In this document: positions 5,262 through 6,040 of the stretch, in pieces
Numbering within the stretch: position 1 is the stretch's first letter
Layout of the letters: each line of letters starts with the position of its first letter
Assembly (NCBI GenBank): GCA_021788955.1
Contig: JAJYKC010000180.1
Coordinates: 1 to 6,040, forward strand
Direction: 5' to 3'
DNA: 6,040 nucleotides
From: Acidobacteriota bacterium
GTDB taxonomy: Bacteria; Acidobacteriota; Terriglobia; Bryobacterales; Bryobacteraceae
Position numbers and translations under genes: made by a program
The notes under the pieces: generated by a model
Told to the model about the DNA's origin: nothing
The model's input: the letters and a program-made list of their open reading frames with translations, nothing else
The model's database searches: none

Positions 5262-6040
5262 CTAATCCGCGAGGCGGAGACATTCAAGGATGCCGCGGCG
5301 GGCGGCGCCCAAAGCCGGACCCGCGGAACTTGCCAGACCGACAATGACGGCCAGCACCATGCCCACGGCCGCGAGCGGCGGCGAGATTTCGAGCAGATTC
5401 AGGCTGATCATGGCGGCGTGTTGTTTTCGGAGGACGGCGACGATTCCGTAGGCGAGTGCAAAGCCGAGAATTCCGCCGGCGGTGGCGAGGACGACCGATT
5501 CGCCGACGATTAGGAAGAGCACGTTCTCCTGCGTGAAGCCGAGTGTTTTGAGGATGCCGATTTCCGAGACGCGTTCGCGAACGCTCATCGCCATGGTGTT
5601 GGCCGATACGAGGAGGACGGTGAGTGTGAGCGCGCCGCAGACGGCCATCAGAAACAGCTTCACGTTCCCGAGAAACGAGATCACGGAAAGGACGAAGTTT
5701 TGCTCGGTATCGGTTTTCGTTTGCGTGTCGGCGTTGCGGAACTGGGCATCGATGGCGCGGGCGACCTCAGCTACGTCCTCGGGGCTATCGGCGAGGACGG
5801 CGAACATGCTGACGAAGTCCTGATTGCCCTTGAACACGGCTTCGTTGAGGTAATCGAAGTGGAAAAAGAGGTTGTCATTGCCGAGGTCGCTTGTGTAGAT
5901 GCCGCGGACGATGAATTCGAGCGTGGCGGGGAAAATGTCACCGACGATAGTGATACGGTCGCCCAGTTTGAAGCCGAGGCGATCGGCGAGGGCGCGGCCG
6001 ACAATGCAGGCGCCGCGCTCGCGGATGAACGCGGCCTTGT
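5262..6040 (-). CDS. ABC transporter permease, FtsX/MacB-like, 5'-truncated by right window edge
   Basis: The frame is open from the stop codon at 5262-5264 through position 6040, giving 258 visible residues; a GTG at 5837 is an internal valine, not the start. The visible part begins inside the extracytoplasmic domain with GACIVGRALADRLGFKLGDR and ITIVGDIFPATLEFIVRGIY, a MacB_PCD pattern. It continues through a segment with DFVSMFAVLADSPEDVAEVARAIDAQF. The FtsX core follows, with three membrane helices at about visible residues 118-143, 168-188 and 217-240. Between the first two lies the ATPase-contact motif VRERVSEIGILKTLGFTQEN. The protein ends with ARRGILECLRLAD. It is paired with a second permease 12 bp downstream, suggesting a heterodimeric transporter like LolCE, with the ATPase gene probably further upstream outside the window. 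The first membrane segment is not visible. Confidence 0.9.
   Translation of the reverse strand, partial: KAAFIRERGACIVGRALADRLGFKLGDRITIVGDIFPATLEFIVRGIYTSDLGNDNLFFHFDYLNEAVFKGNQDFVSMFAVLADSPEDVAEVARAIDAQFRNADTQTKTDTEQNFVLSVISFLGNVKLFLMAVCGALTLTVLLVSANTMAMSVRERVSEIGILKTLGFTQENVLFLIVGESVVLATAGGILGFALAYGIVAVLRKQHAAMISLNLLEISPPLAAVGMVLAVIVGLASSAGPALGAARRGILECLRLAD

Noticed and set aside
4221..5513. A 430-codon open frame on the plus strand, antisense to both permeases.
   Set aside because: It is rich in Asp, Glu, Gly and Ala with no domain pattern, crosses the boundary of two well-supported permease genes, and is what a GC-rich gene gives on its complementary strand.
5771..6004. A 77-codon minus-strand frame near the right edge, Ser-rich.
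   Set aside because: It is out of frame with the permease, whose own frame is open from 6040 to 5262 and reads as a MacB_PCD-like domain.

Overview
The window is a GC-rich, densely coded bacterial chromosome fragment with seven protein genes, two of them cut by the window edges. No RNA gene, insertion sequence, CRISPR array or phage gene is visible. The gene content suggests Acidobacteriota, in particular the Bryobacterales/Solibacter type: a BlaI-family repressor next to an M56 membrane peptidase with a TonB-like tail, tandem FtsX-type permeases and a secreted phospholipase-B-like hydrolase. This is an inference from gene content, because no ribosomal or other phylogenetic marker is present.

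Layout. (1) Positions 1-693, minus strand: a small exported thioredoxin-fold-like protein without a redox CXXC, followed 19 bp later by the N-terminus of an AMP-binding acyl-CoA-synthetase-like gene that runs off the left edge. (2) Positions 694-769: a short divergent intergenic region with a plausible extended -10 promoter for the rightward gene. (3) Positions 770-2188, plus strand: a secreted Ntn-hydrolase of the phospholipase-B-like/C45 type with a candidate catalytic Cys163. (4) Positions 2196-4021, minus strand: a blaI-blaR-like operon converging on the hydrolase with only 7 bp between the stop codons. (5) Positions 4022-4079: a compact control region with a TTGACA -35 box and a perfect 6+4+6 inverted repeat that covers the predicted -10 and transcription start. 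(6) Positions 4080-6040, minus strand: two tandem FtsX/MacB-like ABC permeases, the first truncated by the right edge; their ATPase is not in the window.

How they fit together. The repressor gene lies directly after an operator-like palindrome and should repress its own operon. The M56 peptidase is the expected sensor/protease that relieves that repression, but its C-terminal half is a TonB-C-like domain and not a penicillin-binding sensor, so the signal is unlikely to be a beta-lactam recognised in the BlaR1 way. The permeases lie upstream on the same strand but are separated from blaI by its own promoter. Whether BlaI also controls the permeases or the convergent hydrolase cannot be decided here. 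Intergenic space is very small (largest gaps 76 and 58 bp), and there is no gene-free stretch over 300 bases. The two best-supported promoters would give transcripts beginning 2-3 nt before the start codon, that is, essentially leaderless mRNAs. The most interesting locus is this blaI-blaR-TonB module and its leaderless, operator-embedded promoter.
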